A stretch of 64,000 nucleotides of DNA. It comes from an uncultured Eubacterium sp. Lineage in GTDB: Bacteria > Bacillota > Clostridia > Lachnospirales > Lachnospiraceae. A program made the position numbers and the translations under genes. The notes beneath the pieces were generated by a model. The model saw only the letters and a program-made list of their open reading frames with translations. It did not search any database and was not told the origin of the DNA. How positions within the stretch are numbered: position 1 is the first letter of the stretch; the number at the start of each line of letters is the position of its first letter. The stretch spans positions 53,367-117,366 of the forward strand of contig CAJUTR010000006.1 in the NCBI GenBank assembly GCA_910589665.1, written 5' to 3'. This document shows, piece after piece, positions 43,494 to 53,947 of this stretch.

Positions 43494-43537
43494 GGTTTCG
43501 ATATCACATTTAGAAAGTCAAAGGAGAGGAAATCAGT

Positions 43538-45073
43538 ATGGAGAAATCACAAACCATAGGAACAAGATTCGGGGAAAAACTGCAAGCAATGTCTGAAACC
43601 GCACTGGCAAACAGAATATCCTGCGTATCCATGACGATTCTGGTCTCAGTCATCAGTATTGCCTACATACTGGAGGTCGTCAAGGGAAACCGTTCACTGC
43701 CTTATGTATTGGTTACCATCGCTCTCGCATACATCCCCGTCATCTGCTCATGGTGTCTCTATCACAGGACACGGGAAGATAACCGGATCAAATATACTAC
43801 GATGTATGGCTTTCTCATCCTATACACGTTCCTTCTGTTTACGGCACAAAATGGTCTGGTCTTTACATACGCCATTCCCGCACTGATCGTTGCGACACTA
43901 TACAATGAGCTGCGTTTTATCCGCATTACAGGAATCTGTGTTATCGGCGAAAATATCATCTTAGCTGTGATGCGCATTATAAAAGGCAATCTGGCTCCGC
44001 AGGATATTGTCACGATGGAGATCCAGATCCTGCTTCTTATGATGAGCGTCGGATTCTTCTTTGCGGTTTCTTACACTTCCGCCAAATTCCAAAAGATGCG
44101 TATTTCACGCATCAACAAGGAGAAACATCGGTCGGAACACTTATTGGAACAGATCCTGTCAGTATCCGGGCATATTTCTGAAAATGTGGAATCGGTTACC
44201 GCACAGATGAATACGCTGAATCAGTCCGTATCCAAAAATATTGATTCCATGTCCGAGGTTTCTACCGGCACATCCGAATCTGCGGAAGCCATACAGAATC
44301 AGCTCGTAAAGACCGAGGAGATCCAAAAACATATCGCAAATGTTGAAGATGCCTCCTCTTCCATCTCTTCTGATATGATGCAGACGACAGAAGCCGTATC
44401 AGAGGGCCGAAAACTCATTCACAGCCTGCGGGATCTCGCTTCCTCATCCGAAGCAGCCGGCAGCGACGTAGCTTCCGCACTGGAGTCCCTCCGTGAATAC
44501 ACAGGCCAGATGAACTCCATCACGGATCTGATCACGAGCGTCGCATCCCAAACAAGCCTTTTGGCTCTGAATGCCAGCATAGAGGCCGCGCGGGCCGGTG
44601 AAGCCGGTAAGGGGTTTGCCGTCGTTGCCTCGGAAATTTCCAATCTGGCAGGACAGACCACCTCTGCAACGGAAAATATCGTTTCTCTGATCGGAAATAT
44701 TTCGAACCAGCTCCAGGTTATGATCACTACGACAAATAAACTGATCAGCAGCAATCAGGAGCAAAATCATTCCGCCGAGAAAACAGCGGAGACATTTGAA
44801 ACGATCAGTGACCGGGTAACGAATATCAGCGCCCGCTCCCAGGAACTGAATCAGATCGTATCGGAACTGGCTTCTGCCAATAAAACGATCGTTTCCAATA
44901 TTCAGACCATTTCAGCCATCACAGAAGAAGTATCTGCTCATACGAATGAAACGTATCAGAGCAGCGAACAAAGTAAAGAACTCGTTCAGAAAGTAACGGC
45001 ATTGGTTTCTTCCCTGAATGAAGATTCAAAAACACTCCTTTTGGCCGAACAGGAAGCCGAACAGGAAGATTAA
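43538..45073 (+). CDS. methyl-accepting chemotaxis protein with 6-TM sensor
   Basis: A 511-aa receptor whose first 190 residues contain about six TM segments and no sizeable extracytoplasmic domain, followed by a cytoplasmic coiled coil and the signalling tip [28 protein letters not shown]. No HAMP domain is evident. Such receptors would sense membrane or intracellular states or work with a transporter. It is followed 18 bp later by an amino-acid ABC importer operon. Confidence 0.92.
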   Translation: MEKSQTIGTRFGEKLQAMSETALANRISCVSMTILVSVISIAYILEVVKGNRSLPYVLVTIALAYIPVICSWCLYHRTREDNRIKYTTMYGFLILYTFLLFTAQNGLVFTYAIPALIVATLYNELRFIRITGICVIGENIILAVMRIIKGNLAPQDIVTMEIQILLLMMSVGFFFAVSYTSAKFQKMRISRINKEKHRSEHLLEQILSVSGHISENVESVTAQMNTLNQSVSKNIDSMSEVSTGTSESAEAIQNQLVKTEEIQKHIANVEDASSSISSDMMQTTEAVSEGRKLIHSLRDLASSSEAAGSDVASALESLREYTGQMNSITDLITSVASQTSLLALNASIEAARAGEAGKGFAVVASEISNLAGQTTSATENIVSLIGNISNQLQVMITTTNKLISSNQEQNHSAEKTAETFETISDRVTNISARSQELNQIVSELASANKTIVSNIQTISAITEEVSAHTNETYQSSEQSKELVQKVTALVSSLNEDSKTLLLAEQEAEQED

Positions 45074-45091
45074 AAAATTTGGAGGCATATC

Positions 45092-45931
45092 ATGAAAAAG
45101 AATTTACTAAGAAAACTACTCATCGGCACACTTGCTGTGTCCACACTTACCGTATGCGCACTGACTGGATGCGGCGGGGTGTCTGGCTCCGACAGCTCAG
45201 ATAGCAGTTCTTCCGGAGAAAGCACAAAATTTACGGTAGGCTTTGATGCGGAATATCCACCGTATGGGTACATGGACGATAACGGAGAATACACCGGGTT
45301 TGACCTGGAGCTTGCACAGGAAGTCTGTAAACTGAACGGATGGGAACTGGTGAAACAGCCGATTTCCTGGGATAACAAAGACAATGAGCTGAATTCCGGC
45401 GCCATCAACTGCATTTGGAACGGATTTACCGTGAATGGGCGCGAAGACGCTTACACCTGGTCGGATCCTTACGTGGATAACAGTCAGGTCGTCGTGACAG
45501 CGAAAGATTCCGGCATCTCCAAAACGGCAGACCTGAAAGACAAAACGGTCGGCGTCCAGGCTGCTTCTGCGGCGCTTGATCTTCTACAAAGTGAGGAAGA
45601 AGGCGGTCAGAAAGCTCTTGCCGATACGTTTAAGGGACTGCAGGAATTCGCGGATTATAATACGGCATTTGTAGAGCTCGAAGCTGGTTCCATTGATGCC
45701 ATTGCTATGGACATCGGCGTAGCCCAGTACCAGATCGAGAACAGGGGAAATGGGATGTATATAATCCTTGATGAACACCTTAACTCAGAAAAATATGCGA
45801 TCGGCTTTAAACTCGGCAACGAGGAGCTGAGAGACAAGGTCAACAAGTCCCTGCACGATCTGAAGGACAACGGCATCTTTGACGAACTGGCTAAAAAATA
45901 CAATTTAAGCGATATGACCTGCTTAGAGTAA
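45092..45931 (+). CDS. amino-acid ABC transporter substrate-binding lipoprotein
   Basis: A 279-aa lipoprotein (lipobox CALTGCGG near residue 26) with the type II binding-protein fold: FTVGFDAEYPPYGYMDDNG, GFDLELAQEV, DLKDKTVGVQAASAALD and FDELAKKY. Cystine/polar amino-acid binder class. It heads a binding protein-permease-ATPase operon; the preceding chemoreceptor may respond to the same uptake system (inference). Confidence 0.94.
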   Translation: MKKNLLRKLLIGTLAVSTLTVCALTGCGGVSGSDSSDSSSSGESTKFTVGFDAEYPPYGYMDDNGEYTGFDLELAQEVCKLNGWELVKQPISWDNKDNELNSGAINCIWNGFTVNGREDAYTWSDPYVDNSQVVVTAKDSGISKTADLKDKTVGVQAASAALDLLQSEEEGGQKALADTFKGLQEFADYNTAFVELEAGSIDAIAMDIGVAQYQIENRGNGMYIILDEHLNSEKYAIGFKLGNEELRDKVNKSLHDLKDNGIFDELAKKYNLSDMTCLE

Positions 45932-45943
45932 GGAGTACGATCA

Positions 45944-46591
45944 ATGAGTTTTTCCACGATGCTTTCTCAGATGTCCGAGGGTATGCTGAGTACCCTCGGC
46001 ATCTTTGCACTGACATTACTATTTTCGCTGCCGCTTGGCTTTGTCATCGCGTTCGGCAGAATGTCAAAAATAAAGATCATAAACGGCACCACCCGTATAT
46101 TCATTTCCGTTATGCGGGGAACGCCGCTCATGCTGCAGCTCATGGTAGTCTACTTCTTTCCGTTCTACCTGTTCGGACTGCCGATTGCCTCATGGCGCTT
46201 TCCCTCGATCATTGTCGGATTCGCAGTCAACTACGCTGCCTATTTCGCCGAAATATACCGTTCTGGTATTGAGGCGATCCCCAAAGGCCAGTACGAAGCC
46301 GCTTCTCTTCTCGGCTACAGCCGCGCGCAGACGTTTATCAAGATCATCCTTCCGCAGGTGATCAAGATCATCCTGCCCTCTGTGACAAATGAAATCATTA
46401 CGCTTGTAAAAGACACCTCGCTTGCCTACTCTCTTTCCTATATGGAGATGTTCAGCATGGCAAAACAGATTGCCGCGAGAGAGACGACCCTTATGCCATT
46501 TGCCATCTCCGCTGTTTTTTACTACGTCTTTAACCTGCTCGTAACCGTTGTCATGGAAAAATTGGAAAAGAAAATGAATTACTATAAATAG
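45944..46591 (+). CDS. amino-acid ABC transporter permease
   Basis: A 215-aa HisM/TcyB-type permease with about five TM segments and the EAA loop (EAASLLGYSRAQTFIKIILPQ) that docks the ATPase. Twelve bp after the binding-protein gene. Confidence 0.95.
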   Translation: MSFSTMLSQMSEGMLSTLGIFALTLLFSLPLGFVIAFGRMSKIKIINGTTRIFISVMRGTPLMLQLMVVYFFPFYLFGLPIASWRFPSIIVGFAVNYAAYFAEIYRSGIEAIPKGQYEAASLLGYSRAQTFIKIILPQVIKIILPSVTNEIITLVKDTSLAYSLSYMEMFSMAKQIAARETTLMPFAISAVFYYVFNLLVTVVMEKLEKKMNYYK

Positions 46592-46603
46592 GAGGAACCG
46601 GCT

Positions 46604-47365
46604 TTGAACACCTATCTTGAAATGAATCATGTCAAAAAATCATTCGGTATGCTGGATGTATTAAAAGATATTTCCCTCAAAGTATGCGAGGGCGAAGTCC
46701 TCTCAATCATCGGGCCATCGGGTTCCGGCAAATCTACCCTTCTGCGTTGTGCCACACTGTTAGAAAAAATGGATTACGGAGATTTATACTATCTGGGTAA
46801 GCCCGCCGCCACCATTGAGGGAACAGGTAGCGTTTACGCCAAAAATTCTGAGCTCGAAAAGATCAAGCAGTCATTCGGACTCGTCTTTCAGAATTTTAAT
46901 CTGTTTCCCCATTATACGGTTCTAAAAAATATCACAGACGCGCCGCTCCACATCCAAAAGCGCCCCAAAAACGAGGTGCTTCAGGAAGCAGCAGATCTGT
47001 TAAAAAAGATGGGACTTGAAGAAAAAGCCCACGATTATCCGCACCAGCTTTCCGGCGGACAGCAGCAGCGCGTCGCCATCGCCCGAGCGATGGCGCTAAA
47101 TCCGAAAGTACTTTTTTTCGACGAGCCGACGTCGGCACTTGACCCAGAACTCACCGGCGAGGTGCTGAAAGTCATCAAATCCCTGGCGGAAGCAAAGATG
47201 ACAATGGTCATCGTCACACATGAGATGGAATTTGCAAAAAACATTTCCGACCGCGTAATCTTCATGGATCAGGGCGTGATCGCCGTCGAGGGAACGCCGG
47301 ACGAAGTGTTCCACTCCGATCATGTAAGAATGAATGAATTTCTGGGGAAACTAAAGTCTGACTAA
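46604..47365 (+). CDS. amino-acid ABC transporter ATPase
   Basis: A 253-aa GlnQ/TcyC-type ATPase: Walker [13 protein letters not shown]-loop FQNFNLFPH, signature [15 protein letters not shown], Walker [16 protein letters not shown]. The start is TTG at 46604, placed eight bases after AGGAGG; the first ATG (46619) lies within the conserved start and is less well spaced. Confidence 0.95.
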   Translation: MNTYLEMNHVKKSFGMLDVLKDISLKVCEGEVLSIIGPSGSGKSTLLRCATLLEKMDYGDLYYLGKPAATIEGTGSVYAKNSELEKIKQSFGLVFQNFNLFPHYTVLKNITDAPLHIQKRPKNEVLQEAADLLKKMGLEEKAHDYPHQLSGGQQQRVAIARAMALNPKVLFFDEPTSALDPELTGEVLKVIKSLAEAKMTMVIVTHEMEFAKNISDRVIFMDQGVIAVEGTPDEVFHSDHVRMNEFLGKLKSD

Positions 47366-47403
47366 ACCAAACGATTACTCTACAGAAGTAGTACTTATAT
47401 CAA

Positions 47404-47438
47404 AGTGAAAAGCCCTGCTCAAGCAAGGGCTTTTCACT
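47404..47438. terminator. terminator after the amino-acid ABC operon
   Basis: AGTGAAAAGCCCT-GCT and AGC-AAGGGCTTTTCACT form a strong stem followed by TTT, between convergent genes. Confidence 0.8.
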
Positions 47439-47475
47439 TTTCTACTGCGCAGCGCACATTGATATTATTATAATT

Positions 47476-49176
47476 CTACAATTGTCGATAGCGATTCAGG
47501 CACGCAAAGATCTCCTGTCTTCTCGGCATCGCCAGGCTAGAGGACACGCCTCTGTCCCCGCAGATTCCAGCAAATCCCCGCTCCTTCATCTGCTTTTCTA
47601 AAAGATCCACGATCTGTACAAGCGTTTTCTTTCCATCGAAGATGCGTAGTTCGGCGTACTTTACGATCTGCGCGAGCATAGATAACTGTTCAGGGTCTGC
47701 CAGCTGCTCCAGATAGCGCAGATCGATCGTCTCACGGTCGATACAGATGCCATCCATCCCCATCGTTTTCATCTTGATCCGGTCATTACCCGCAAGCTTC
47801 CGATTCTGCGAAAAAATACGTTTAAACACCGGCTTACAAAACGCCGGACTGTCCAGCGCGTCCACCCCCCCGTAGAGATGTGCCTGCTCTTTGGCAAACT
47901 CTGTTATATCCGCTGGTACGTACCGGTTCATCTGCACGATACAGTCAGCCTTGTAAAAATAACTTCCTGAGCTTCCTGCTACCAATACCGTCGAAACCCC
48001 GTACGCCTCATACAATTCACGAATCCTCTCTATATAGGGCGTGATCGGCTCCTCCTCGCGGTGTACGACACGCTGCATCAACTCGTCCCGGATCATAAAA
48101 TTCGTAGCACTCGTATCCTCATCGATCAGGAACACCTCACTGCCAGTCTCCATCGCCTCTACGACATTTGCCGCCTGCGAAGTACTGCCGCTCGCATCCT
48201 CCGTGCAAAATACATCCGTTTCTTTTCCATTTGGGAGATTTCGGATAAACATGGAAATATCGACGTCACGGACGCTTCTCCCATCTTCCGCGCGCAGCTT
48301 CATCGCCGTATCATCGGTGATCACAAACTCCCTGCCGTCTCCGGCGATATGATCGTATACTCCTAATTCCAATGCTTTTAACAGCGTAGATTTCCCGTGA
48401 TACCCGCCGCCGACGATCAGCGTCACGCCTTTTTTAATGCCCATACCAAGGACCTTCCCCCTGTTGGGCAGCGTCAGCTCGACTTCCATCGAGGAAGGTG
48501 ACTGAAACGGTACGGCGCCCTTCATCGGCCGGGAGCTCACACCGGATTCCCTCGGCAGGATCGCTCCATTTGCCACAAAAGCCACCAAGCCTCGCTGTTT
48601 TAACTCATTCCTTACCGCATGCTGATCCTCCGCCAGCTGCGCCGTCTTCTGCAGTTTCTGAGCATCCAGCGCCTTATAATATAAACTCTTTCCCGCACAC
48701 TTTGGCAGAAAATCAAACAGGATCTTCTCAAGTTCCCTGGCGTTGATCGTCCTGCCATTCGCCGGAAATCCGATTTCCATACGCAGGATCAAATTTCCCG
48801 TGTCCGCGTTCAGCTGACAACCGCTCCGTTCTAACACTTCCTGTCCCGGACTGCTCACAGACATCAGGCCCGATTTTCCTGACCCCTTTGCCTGAAACGA
48901 TACGGCGCGCAGCTGTTTTCCCATCTCTCGCAGCAGCGTATCTTCCAATGCCGTCTTTTGGCATGGCAGACGGTAAAGTTCTGTCGGAAATGACGCTTTC
49001 CCGCCATCGACATGGATACTGACTTTTGACGGAGCCGCAAACGGATCCCCCTGCACATGTTCGATGTCCAGCACATACTCAGGAAAACGGTACGTACCGC
49101 GAAGCTGCTTATAGGCCGGATACCCTTTATGATCGATCTGCCGCAGCATGTTTCGTAATTCTGCTGATGTATTCAC
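47476..49176 (-). CDS. ABC-class predicted ATPase (PF09818 type)
   Basis: A 566-aa cytoplasmic protein of the 'predicted ATPase of the ABC class' family: Walker A in GGGYHGKSTLLKALE near residue 255, Walker B in VFLIDEDTSATNFM near 350, and no membrane segment. A GTG at 49176 stands six bases after GGAGG and is preferred over the TTG at 49182. The family is widespread but has no agreed function; nucleic-acid association has been suggested. Single gene. Confidence 0.88.
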   Translation of the reverse strand: MNTSAELRNMLRQIDHKGYPAYKQLRGTYRFPEYVLDIEHVQGDPFAAPSKVSIHVDGGKASFPTELYRLPCQKTALEDTLLREMGKQLRAVSFQAKGSGKSGLMSVSSPGQEVLERSGCQLNADTGNLILRMEIGFPANGRTINARELEKILFDFLPKCAGKSLYYKALDAQKLQKTAQLAEDQHAVRNELKQRGLVAFVANGAILPRESGVSSRPMKGAVPFQSPSSMEVELTLPNRGKVLGMGIKKGVTLIVGGGYHGKSTLLKALELGVYDHIAGDGREFVITDDTAMKLRAEDGRSVRDVDISMFIRNLPNGKETDVFCTEDASGSTSQAANVVEAMETGSEVFLIDEDTSATNFMIRDELMQRVVHREEEPITPYIERIRELYEAYGVSTVLVAGSSGSYFYKADCIVQMNRYVPADITEFAKEQAHLYGGVDALDSPAFCKPVFKRIFSQNRKLAGNDRIKMKTMGMDGICIDRETIDLRYLEQLADPEQLSMLAQIVKYAELRIFDGKKTLVQIVDLLEKQMKERGFAGICGDRGVSSSLAMPRRQEIFACLNRYRQL

Positions 49177-49223
49177 ACTCAATCCTCCATTCTAAAACGC
49201 GAAAGACGCGCTCTCTTACAAAC

Positions 49224-49258
49224 AAAGAAAGTCCCCCACAATGAACGATGCGGGGGAC
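49224..49258 (-). terminator. terminator of the chemosensory operon
   Basis: GTCCCCC...GGGGGAC hairpin (49231-49258) followed on the minus strand by TTTCTTT, 30 bp after the MCP stop. Confidence 0.8.
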
Positions 49259-49288
49259 ATTCCTCTCAAAACATGAGAGGTAGCTTAA

Positions 49289-50764
49289 TCAATATTTACC
49301 AAAATCGTCACCAAGCGAAATTACCTGCTCATTTGCACTGGATACCACCGGTGAAGAATAAGAACTCTGGAATGAAGTAACGCCAGCGCTTGCGCTGCCA
49401 GAGCCAAGGTTGTAAATGGAAAGCAGCTCACGCATCCTCGATGCCTGGTTGGAAAGTTCCTCACTTGCCGATGCACATTCTTCACTAGCTGCCGAGTTGT
49501 TCTGAACAACCTGGGATACCTGTGTGATCGCCTGCTCGATCTGTCCAACTGCCGTAGCCTGATAATTCGAAGATTCTGCAATACCTTTGATGATCTCTTC
49601 GCTTTCCTGTACGACTGTCGTAATCGCTTCCATTGCTTTTGCTGCATCGTCCAAAATCTGAGAACCGGACTGCACCTTCGTAATCGAGTTCTCGATCAAG
49701 TCTGCGGTCTCCGCAGACGCCTCGGCACTCTTTGCTGCCAGGCTGCGGACTTCTTCTGCCACAACGGCAAAACCTTTTCCTGCCTCTCCAGCTCTCGCCG
49801 CCTCAACAGCAGCGTTCAAAGCAAGGATATTTGTCTGGAATGCAATATCGTCGATCACTTTGATGATCTTGGCGATGCTCTCAGAAGACTTATTGATATC
49901 TTCCATCGCAACGATCGTCTCTTTCATCTGAGCATTGCCCTTCTTCACATCGTTGATCGCACGGATCACGAGATCAGCCGCCTCGTTCGCCTGATCGGCA
50001 TTTTCCTTCGTCTTATCTGCGATTTCGTCAATTGAAGCAGTAATCTGCTGGATCGCACTTGCCTGCTGCGTAGAACCCTGTGCCAGTGTCTGGCTCGTAC
50101 TTGCCACCTGGGAAGAACTCAGCGTTACCCTGGAACCTGCGTCGCTGATGCTAGACAGCGCATTCAGGTTATCTTCAACCAGCTTCTTTAAGGAATTACC
50201 AAGTACGTCATCCGGTGAACTCGGAGTTACCGTGATCGTCAGATTTCCTTTGGAAACTTCTTCTGCAATATCTGCCTGTGTCTTAATATTGTCAATTACT
50301 TTCGTATACTCGTCTACCAATTCCCCAAATTCATCATTGTTGTATTTCACCATCTCAATATCAACCCGCCCGGCCGCAATATCTTTTGCCGCGCTTGACA
50401 ACTGGGCCACCGATCTTGCGATCTGCTTAATAAGAGACAATGCGATACCAAAAACAAGAAGGACAGAAACAACTACCATAACAAGATTGATAATATTTGT
50501 CAGATTCGCTTGATTATTGATCTTTGCTATCTCGTCTTCATTGCTTTCGTTCAGTGTATCTATGATAATCTGTGCCTTTTCTTCATTGGCGCCGATCTCA
50601 ATCATCTTCTCGTTAATGAAGGTTACCTCATTCGTTATCATATTATTTACTTCGTTGTTGATGCTGCGCACTGAAAGCATTCCCACTGCTACGTTAATGA
50701 TCATAAGAACAACAGGAACAATAAAACCTAAAATCATTTTTGTTTTCATCTTCATGTTTTTCAT
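49289..50764 (-). CDS. methyl-accepting chemotaxis protein with HAMP
   Basis: A 491-aa receptor: TM1 about residues 9-30, a very short extracytoplasmic loop (about 55 aa), TM2 about 88-112, HAMP to about 165, a second HAMP-like stretch to about 215, and the signalling tip [31 protein letters not shown]. It is the last gene of the CheR-CheB-CheY-CheA-CheW-MCP order and likely the dedicated receptor of this array. Confidence 0.94.
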   Translation of the reverse strand: MKNMKMKTKMILGFIVPVVLMIINVAVGMLSVRSINNEVNNMITNEVTFINEKMIEIGANEEKAQIIIDTLNESNEDEIAKINNQANLTNIINLVMVVVSVLLVFGIALSLIKQIARSVAQLSSAAKDIAAGRVDIEMVKYNNDEFGELVDEYTKVIDNIKTQADIAEEVSKGNLTITVTPSSPDDVLGNSLKKLVEDNLNALSSISDAGSRVTLSSSQVASTSQTLAQGSTQQASAIQQITASIDEIADKTKENADQANEAADLVIRAINDVKKGNAQMKETIVAMEDINKSSESIAKIIKVIDDIAFQTNILALNAAVEAARAGEAGKGFAVVAEEVRSLAAKSAEASAETADLIENSITKVQSGSQILDDAAKAMEAITTVVQESEEIIKGIAESSNYQATAVGQIEQAITQVSQVVQNNSAASEECASASEELSNQASRMRELLSIYNLGSGSASAGVTSFQSSYSSPVVSSANEQVISLGDDFGKY

Positions 50765-50767
50765 GTT

Positions 50768-51316
50768 CTATACCTCTCCTTCTTCTTCATCGACAACCAT
50801 GTCATTTGCCTGTTCTGCCACTGCCAAATCCTCGTCATTTAACAACTTATCCGGATCAAGCAGAAGTTTCACAGAATCTCCAACCTTGCCAATGCCATAT
50901 ACATATTTATGATGCTGCTTATCTGCACGACCAATGGATGGCGGAGGCAGTATGTTATCATCTTTGATCTCAACTACCTCTGCAATCTTCTCCACGATCA
51001 GCCCAACCGTCGTTGACTTTACATTAATGACAATAATACAAGTTCTGTCATTGTATTCAATCGCAGGTTGCTTGAACCGCAACCGAACGTCAATGACGGG
51101 AATCACCTTTCCCCTCAGATTGATCAGACCTTTGATATAACTTTCTGTCTCAGGAATCGCCGTAATGGACTGGAATTGAATGATCTCATTTACATACTCA
51201 ATTTTAAGTCCAAAAAACTCATTTCCCGATTTAAAGGTCATATACTTTCCCCTCTGAGTATTGCGCTCATCGGATTCGGTTGTGGCATCTAACTTCATTT
51301 CGCTTGTTTCAGCCAT
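50768..51316 (-). CDS. cheW: chemotaxis coupling protein
   Basis: A 182-aa CheW domain protein (YMTFKSGNEFFGLKIEYVNE, INLRGKVIPVIDVRLRF, CIIVINV) linking receptor and CheA, with a 25-residue N-terminal and an acidic C-terminal extension. The ATG at 51316 is preferred over a GTG three codons upstream because of the GGAAGGG spacing. Four bp gap to the MCP gene. Confidence 0.94.
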   Translation of the reverse strand: MAETSEMKLDATTESDERNTQRGKYMTFKSGNEFFGLKIEYVNEIIQFQSITAIPETESYIKGLINLRGKVIPVIDVRLRFKQPAIEYNDRTCIIVINVKSTTVGLIVEKIAEVVEIKDDNILPPPSIGRADKQHHKYVYGIGKVGDSVKLLLDPDKLLNDEDLAVAEQANDMVVDEEEGEV

Positions 51317-51343
51317 AGGGTACACCCTTCCTTTCTGTAAATA

Positions 51344-53503
51344 TTATGCTTCATCTACTAATCCACCTGGATCCAGAATCAACGCAATGCTTCCATCACC
51401 AAGCTGTGTACATCCTGACAAACCTTTCACCTTCTTGATATAAGAAGGAATCGGTTTTACCACGATCTCCTGTTCACCAATCAGCCGGTCAACAAAAACA
51501 CAAACTTTTCTGTCTTCTACTTCAAGGATCAGCATAATCCCATTTTCCACCGACTCCTGATATTCCTCTAAGCCATACCATCTGCCTAGACGAAGAACCG
51601 GATAACATTCTCCTCGGATCATGATATACTCGTCGCCATTCGGTTCCTGGAACATCATATCTTCCTTCACGCGGAAGAATTCTTTGATCACTCCGGTTTC
51701 CAGTACAAAAGAAGATGTCCCGGTCTCCATGACGATACCGTCAATGATCGCTAGCGTCAATGGAATCTTTAAACTCATGGTACTTCCCATCCCCGGCGCG
51801 CTCTCAATATCAAGCGTACCGCCGATAGACTGGATATTCTGCACCACGACGTCCATCCCTACTCCTCGTCCTGAATACTCGGTAATCTGCTCGTTCGTAG
51901 AAAATCCCGGCAGCGTGATAAACTGATAAACTTCTTTGTCCTTATAAGCGGAATCCGGTTTATTTTCATCCAGCAATCCCTGTTTTCTGGCCTTTGCAAG
52001 TATTTTATCCCGCTCCAGCCCTTTTCCGTTGTCCTCTACGCAGATCCATACTTTTCCAGCTTCTGTCCTTGCTGACAACGTAACTTTTCCTTTATCCGGC
52101 TTACCGCTGTCAAGGCGCTCCTCATTCGTTTCAATTCCGTGATCCACGGCGTTTCGAACTAAGTGCATCAGCGGATCCGAAATCTGTTCTACAATGTTCT
52201 TATCTACTTCCGTCTGATCTCCGATCATCTCAAACTCAATGTCTTTTCCGAGTTTTCTCGATACATCAAAGACGATACGGTTCATCTTTTGGAACGTATT
52301 TGTCAGCGGAACCATTCGCATCGACATAATGACATTCTGAAGATCCGTCGAAACTTTCGATAACTGCGCCGCTGCCTTATTGAAGCTATCGAGATTCAGT
52401 CCTGGTACTTTCAGATCCTGATTTTGCAGAACAACCGACTCAGAAATAACAAGTTCTCCGATCAGATCCATTAGCTGGTTCATCTTTGCGACATCCACAC
52501 TGATATAGGATGTTTTTTCTGCCTTTGATTTGTTCCTTGCTAATTTTTTATGTTTTCCTGGTTCTTTGGATTTAATAACATAATCACCAGGCGCCACCTG
52601 AGGTTTCGCCGCCGGCTGCTCCTTCTTCTTCTCTTCTTCCGCAGCTTTTGTCTCAATTTCCTCCACACTCGAATCCAGATCGATCTGAACATCCTGCTCC
52701 TCATCACCGAAATCAAATCCTTGAAGGAATTCCTCAGCCTTACACTCAAACACTCCTACTTTCTCAATATCGTAGCCAACGCCGATAATATTGCGAATTT
52801 CCTCTTCTGTGGCCTGCGCCTGCAAAAGAATTCGGAAACCATCCTGCAGAATGATATCCGCACTGCTTTCATCCGAAATGATATCTTCTGGAGAATACAG
52901 GAGATCCTCTGCAATTTCCTTTAGTGCATAAACGGTTTTATAGGCATGGACATTCGCCATTTCCGTCTCCGGAAAGAACGAAATATAAATTTTATAAAAA
53001 CGGCTGGCACTGGTCGCCACAGGCGCAATATAGAACTGCTTTGGTTCTTCGTGCTTATTCTCAGGCGGTGGTTCCACGCCCCCCTCCTGCGCACCGTTTT
53101 TCAGCGTGTCCAGAAATTTGTCAAGTTCTGCGATCATTTCGCTGGCGTCACCATCCGCCGGATCTCCTTCTCTGATCTTATCCATCTCATTCGTGATAAA
53201 ATCCGCTACATCCAGCACATGTGCTACCAGTTCTACATGTGGCACGTTTTCCGGGTGGGATTCGCGCAGAAAATAAAATACATCTTCCAGCTTATGCGAA
53301 ATTGCCGTGATATTATCAAACATCATAATTCCTGACGATCCCTTGATCGTGTGCATCGTTCGGAATATCTCGTTTATACTGTCTTCGTCAAAGCAATCCG
53401 CGTCCCTCTGATCCAAAACCATTTCCTGAAGCTGCTCCAAAAGCTGCTCATTCTCAAACAGGTACATGTCCAGCATGCCGTCTGTGTTAAATTCCTCAGC
53501 CAT
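51344..53503 (-). CDS. cheA: chemotaxis histidine kinase
   Basis: A 719-aa kinase with P1 (phospho-His in FRTMHTIKGSSG near residue 50), a P2-like region about 165-270, P3 dimerisation about 325-390, P4 ATPase (LMHLVRNAVDHGIE, VEDNGKGLER, SGRGVGMDVV) and P5 CheW-like C-terminus (GECYPVLRLGRWY). All catalytic boxes look intact. It lies between cheY and cheW. Confidence 0.95.
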   Translation of the reverse strand: MAEEFNTDGMLDMYLFENEQLLEQLQEMVLDQRDADCFDEDSINEIFRTMHTIKGSSGIMMFDNITAISHKLEDVFYFLRESHPENVPHVELVAHVLDVADFITNEMDKIREGDPADGDASEMIAELDKFLDTLKNGAQEGGVEPPPENKHEEPKQFYIAPVATSASRFYKIYISFFPETEMANVHAYKTVYALKEIAEDLLYSPEDIISDESSADIILQDGFRILLQAQATEEEIRNIIGVGYDIEKVGVFECKAEEFLQGFDFGDEEQDVQIDLDSSVEEIETKAAEEEKKKEQPAAKPQVAPGDYVIKSKEPGKHKKLARNKSKAEKTSYISVDVAKMNQLMDLIGELVISESVVLQNQDLKVPGLNLDSFNKAAAQLSKVSTDLQNVIMSMRMVPLTNTFQKMNRIVFDVSRKLGKDIEFEMIGDQTEVDKNIVEQISDPLMHLVRNAVDHGIETNEERLDSGKPDKGKVTLSARTEAGKVWICVEDNGKGLERDKILAKARKQGLLDENKPDSAYKDKEVYQFITLPGFSTNEQITEYSGRGVGMDVVVQNIQSIGGTLDIESAPGMGSTMSLKIPLTLAIIDGIVMETGTSSFVLETGVIKEFFRVKEDMMFQEPNGDEYIMIRGECYPVLRLGRWYGLEEYQESVENGIMLILEVEDRKVCVFVDRLIGEQEIVVKPIPSYIKKVKGLSGCTQLGDGSIALILDPGGLVDEA

Positions 53504-53542
53504 GTCCTTCTCCTTTCCTGCATATTTGTTCCTTCGTTATTG

Positions 53543-53935
53543 TCATATCAGATTCAGTTTCTTCAGTGCCTGTTCAAACCTTCCCTGATCGATGGGCTTG
53601 CCCGAATAAATCGTACATCCCAATTCAAATGCCTTCTTGACATTTTTTTCCTCATTCAGGGCAGTCGTCATGATGACCTTAACTGCCTGATCCTCTGGTA
53701 CATTCCTTTCTGCCTCCAAATTCCGGATACCTACAAGCGCCTGATACCCATCCATAACCGGCATCATGATATCCAAGCAGATCAAATCGTACGGCTCACC
53801 ATCTTCCAGAGCCATCATGAACGCATCCACCGCTTCCATTCCATCCACAGTCACATCGCACTCACCGTACTTTGACAGGAAATTCACCATAAATTTCCGT
53901 GTTACAAAATCATCCTCTGCTAATAGAATCTTCAT
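53543..53935 (-). CDS. CheY-like single-domain response regulator
   Basis: A 130-aa receiver domain only: acidic pair in LLAEDDFVTRKF, phospho-Asp in ICLDIMMPVMDGYQ, Thr in IMTTAL and Lys in YSGKPI. Adjacent to cheA and cheB, so it is the likely CheA target, whether for motility or another output. Confidence 0.92.
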   Translation of the reverse strand: MKILLAEDDFVTRKFMVNFLSKYGECDVTVDGMEAVDAFMMALEDGEPYDLICLDIMMPVMDGYQALVGIRNLEAERNVPEDQAVKVIMTTALNEEKNVKKAFELGCTIYSGKPIDQGRFEQALKKLNLI

Positions 53936-53947
53936 GCTTTCTCTCCT

